DNA of 7,201 bases from Aquificota bacterium (GTDB lineage Bacteria > Aquificota > Aquificia > Aquificales > QOAS01), in assembly GCA_026987085.1 (NCBI GenBank), contig JALSNH010000245.1:1-7201 (forward strand), written 5' to 3'. Below the pieces are notes generated by a model that did no database searches, had not been told where the DNA came from, and saw only the letters and a program-made list of their open reading frames with translations. A program made the translations under genes and the position numbers. Of this stretch, positions 5,308-7,201 are shown in pieces (position 1 is the stretch's first letter; every line of letters begins with the position of its first letter).

Positions 5308-5550
5308 ATGGCGGATATCGAACAAAGGGTAAAGGAAATAATAGCGGACCAATTGGGTGAACCTATAGAGAATATCACTCCCGAAAAGGACTTTGTTCAA
5401 GATTTGGGAGCAGACTCACTAGATGTTGTTGAACTTGTTATGGCTCTTGAAGAGGAATTTGGAATAGAAATTCCCGAAGATGATGCCGAAAAAATCAGAA
5501 CCGTTGGAGATGCCATCGAGTATATTAAACAAAAACTGGGCCAATCCTAA
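5308..5550 (+). CDS. acpP: Acyl carrier protein
   Basis: Carries growing acyl chains on a phosphopantetheine arm during type II fatty acid synthesis; a small acidic four-helix cytoplasmic protein. 80 residues, typical. The phosphopantetheine attachment serine is Ser37 in DLGADSLDVVELVM, the canonical DSL motif at the start of helix II. The acidic helix LEEEFGIEIPEDDAEKI, which docks partner enzymes, and the closing helix VGDAIEYIKQKL are as expected. The start is fixed by a strong ribosome binding site. It is followed after 87 bases by fabF, the usual partner, but the fabH, fabD and fabG genes that often precede acpP are not in the window; instead the divergent operon with a thioesterase lies upstream. 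Holo-ACP synthase would be needed from elsewhere in the genome. Confidence 0.97.
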   Translation: MADIEQRVKEIIADQLGEPIENITPEKDFVQDLGADSLDVVELVMALEEEFGIEIPEDDAEKIRTVGDAIEYIKQKLGQS

Positions 5551-5637
5551 ATCTCCCTTCCTCCTAACGGATTTAATTTTTTAAAAATTTCCATCTTTCG
5601 GTCTTTAAAATTTCTTATCCTTTAAGAGGTTATTTCT

Positions 5638-6900
5638 ATGGGAAGTAGAAAACGTAGGGTGGTTATTACCGGCTTGGGAGCTATAACCCCCATAGGAAGC
5701 GACGTTAAAACTTTTTGGGAAAATCTTGTAAATGGTGTTTCCGGAATCGACCGTATAAAGGTAAATTTTAACCCCGACGATTATCCCGACCTTACGGTGA
5801 AAATAGCCGGCGAAGTTAAGGATTTCGACCCACTTAAATACTTCGATAAAAAGGAGGCTAAAAGGGTAAGTCGATACATACAATTTGGAGTTGCCGCCGC
5901 TATACAGGCTATTACGGATAGCGGTTTGGACAAGGCGAACATAGATAAATCGAAGGTGGGAGTAATTATAGGTTCCGGTATAGGTGGTCTAAAGGATATT
6001 GAAGACCAACATGAGGTTTTAAAAAATAGAGGAGCAAGGAGAGTCTCTCCCTTCTTTATCCCTTACGGGATTTCCAATATGATAGCCGGTCTTACCGCTA
6101 TTAAGTTCGGATTTAAGGGTGTGAATTACTGTGTGGTTTCCGCCTGCGCTACCGGAACCCACTCTATTGGCGATGCCTACAAGCTTATTAAGGATGGAAT
6201 GATAGATGTGGCGGTAGCCGGCGGTGCAGAGGCTGCGATTACCCCGCTCGGAGTGGCCGGCTTTGCCGTTATGAGGGCCCTCTCCACAAGAAACGATGAG
6301 CCTCAAAAGGCTTCACGTCCCTTTGATGCAAAAAGGGACGGCTTTGTAATGGGAGAAGGTGCCGGTATTTTAATTTTGGAGGAACTAGAGCACGCTCTGA
6401 AAAGGGGAGCACCCATCTACGCGGAGCTTGTAGGCTACGGTGCAACCGACGATGCCTACCATATAACCGCTCCCGATGAGAGTGGGGAAGGTCCTGCCGC
6501 CTGCATGAGAATGGCTATTGAAGATGCCGGTATTTCCCCCGAAGAGGTTGACTATATCAACGCTCACGGAACCTCAACGCCTTTAAACGATAAAACTGAA
6601 ACAAAGGCTATTAAAAAGGTTTTCGGAGAGCACGCTTATAAATTGAAAATTTCCTCCAACAAATCGATGATTGGGCACCTTTTAGGAGCAGCGGGAGGTG
6701 TTGAAGCGGTAGCTACCGTTTTAACTCTTAAAGAGGGAATAATACCGCCAACTATAAATTACGAATATCCCGATCCCGATTGCGACCTCGATTACACACC
6801 CAATAAGGCGGTTAAAAAAGAAGTTAAATACGCTCTTAAAAATTCCTTCGGTTTTGGAGGAACCAACGCTTCCTTGCTGTTAAAAAAGTGGGAAGGTTAA
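5638..6900 (+). CDS. fabF: 3-oxoacyl-[acyl-carrier-protein] synthase II
   Basis: Elongating ketoacyl-ACP synthase of type II fatty acid synthesis: condenses acyl-ACP with malonyl-ACP; FabF is also the temperature-responsive enzyme for long unsaturated chains in some bacteria. 420 residues, close to the usual 410-415. Thiolase fold begins RRVVITGLGAITPIG. The Cys-His-His triad is complete: nucleophile Cys170 in VSACATGTHSIGDAY, His310 in NAHGTSTPLND, His347 in KSMIGHLLGAAGG, with Lys342. The glycine-rich NSFGFGGTNASLLL closes the protein. RPFDAKRDGFVMGEGAGILILEEL is the conserved mid-protein segment. The ATG at 5638 is preceded by AAGAGGT (5624-5630), a moderate ribosome binding site. A six-residue basic start, MGSRKRR, leads in. 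It probably shares the acpP transcript, as the 87-base gap holds no G+C hairpin, only an A/T-rich palindrome around 5573-5590. Confidence 0.96.
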   Translation: MGSRKRRVVITGLGAITPIGSDVKTFWENLVNGVSGIDRIKVNFNPDDYPDLTVKIAGEVKDFDPLKYFDKKEAKRVSRYIQFGVAAAIQAITDSGLDKANIDKSKVGVIIGSGIGGLKDIEDQHEVLKNRGARRVSPFFIPYGISNMIAGLTAIKFGFKGVNYCVVSACATGTHSIGDAYKLIKDGMIDVAVAGGAEAAITPLGVAGFAVMRALSTRNDEPQKASRPFDAKRDGFVMGEGAGILILEELEHALKRGAPIYAELVGYGATDDAYHITAPDESGEGPAACMRMAIEDAGISPEEVDYINAHGTSTPLNDKTETKAIKKVFGEHAYKLKISSNKSMIGHLLGAAGGVEAVATVLTLKEGIIPPTINYEYPDPDCDLDYTPNKAVKKEVKYALKNSFGFGGTNASLLLKKWEG

Positions 6901-6930
6901 AACTTTTTCTTTTTAGTTTTCTTTTTAACC
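6895..6930 (+). repeat. Weak inverted repeat at the fabF stop, possible terminator
   Basis: GGTTAAAA (6895-6902), overlapping the fabF stop codon, is complementary to TTTTAACC (6923-6930) with a 20-base T-rich loop. The stem is mostly A-T and no U-tract follows it, so it is a poor intrinsic terminator. The remaining gap up to mutL (6931-6995) has no other hairpin and no clear promoter. Confidence 0.25.
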
Positions 6931-6995
6931 CAAAACCTTTTACAGAAAAAACACTAACAACCTGTTGAAGGGATAAATAATTTAAATTTCCGTCG

Positions 6996-7201
6996 ATGGG
7001 AGAAGTCCATATCCTACCTTCCGAAGTTAGAAATCTCATAGCCGCCGGGGAGGTTGTGGAAAGACCATCCAATGTTGTAAAGGAATTAATAGAGAATTCC
7101 CTTGACGCGGAGGCCAAGAAGTTAGAAATTGAAATAACCGGTTATGGAAAGAAACTTATAAAAGTTCGCGATAACGGTAAAGGTATTTTGAAGGAGGACC
7201 T
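6996..7201 (+). CDS. mutL: DNA mismatch repair protein MutL, N-terminal fragment (cut by window end)
   Basis: Coordinates mismatch repair between MutS recognition and strand incision, using an ATP-dependent clamp. The 68 visible codons belong to the N-terminal GHKL ATPase domain. HILPSEVRNLIAAGEVVERPSNVVKELIENSLDA is the family signature, with the general base Glu30 and magnesium ligand Asn34. VRDNGKGI holds Asp59 and the glycine-rich nucleotide-binding loop. These are one residue later than in E. coli MutL (Glu29, Asn33, Asp58), which supports the ATG at 6996 as the true start. No Shine-Dalgarno sequence is close to it; GAAGGGA lies about 20 bases too far upstream. The reading frame is open to the edge and the rest lies beyond it. 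It may be read on from fabF or have its own promoter; the 95-base gap does not settle this. Whether the protein has the C-terminal endonuclease motif cannot be told here. Confidence 0.95.
   Translation, partial: MGEVHILPSEVRNLIAAGEVVERPSNVVKELIENSLDAEAKKLEIEITGYGKKLIKVRDNGKGILKED

Noticed and set aside
5573..5590. A/T palindrome between acpP and fabF as a terminator
   Set aside because: The stem has no G-C pairs and would be unstable, especially at high temperature; acpP and fabF more likely share a transcript.
1..7201. Mobile element, CRISPR array, toxin-antitoxin or phage defence system
   Set aside because: Every long stretch is accounted for by housekeeping genes; I saw no spaced direct repeats, transposase motifs or terminal inverted repeats.

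Overview
The window looks like a piece of ordinary chromosome from a bacterium, most likely a thermophilic or microaerophilic/anaerobic lineage such as Aquificota. This is an inference. It rests on Lys/Glu-rich proteins, many AGG/AGA arginine and ATA isoleucine codons, tight gene packing, and a superoxide reductase instead of any visible dismutase or catalase. No 16S or other decisive marker is present. I see no mobile element, CRISPR array, tRNA, rRNA or phage gene.

Layout from left to right. (1) The N-terminal 395 codons of glnE (glutamine synthetase adenylyl-removase/transferase) run leftward off the window edge. (2) After a 61-bp divergent gap comes argC (arginine biosynthesis), rightward, ending at a strong GC hairpin terminator that also serves the converging gene. 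(3) A leftward class II superoxide reductase gene with a very strong ribosome binding site. (4) After a 109-bp divergent gap comes nadK (NAD kinase), rightward, whose stop codon abuts the stop codon of the next, converging operon. (5) A leftward three-gene operon, read from 5228 down to 3668: a previously unmarked 53-residue single-pass membrane protein, a hotdog-fold acyl-CoA thioesterase (their stop and start overlap as TAATG), and the DNA polymerase III delta-prime subunit gene (holB). (6) Rightward acpP and fabF, the acyl carrier protein and elongating ketoacyl synthase of fatty acid synthesis. (7) The first 68 codons of mutL (mismatch repair), cut by the right edge.

The genes are mostly housekeeping: nitrogen control and arginine synthesis at the left, NADP supply and oxidative defence in the middle, replication, repair and lipid synthesis at the right. 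The thioesterase operon and the acpP-fabF pair diverge from one 79-bp gap and both concern acyl-thioester chemistry, which could imply linked control, but that is speculative.

No exciting new multi-gene system is evident. The points most worth a second look are the small membrane protein coupled to the thioesterase, the Asp-Arg replacement of the usual Glu-Lys next to the superoxide reductase active site, a pair of mutually exclusive hairpins that would hide a perfect Shine-Dalgarno sequence inside argC, and a palindromic -10 element in the thioesterase/acpP gap that suggests a nearly leaderless transcript.
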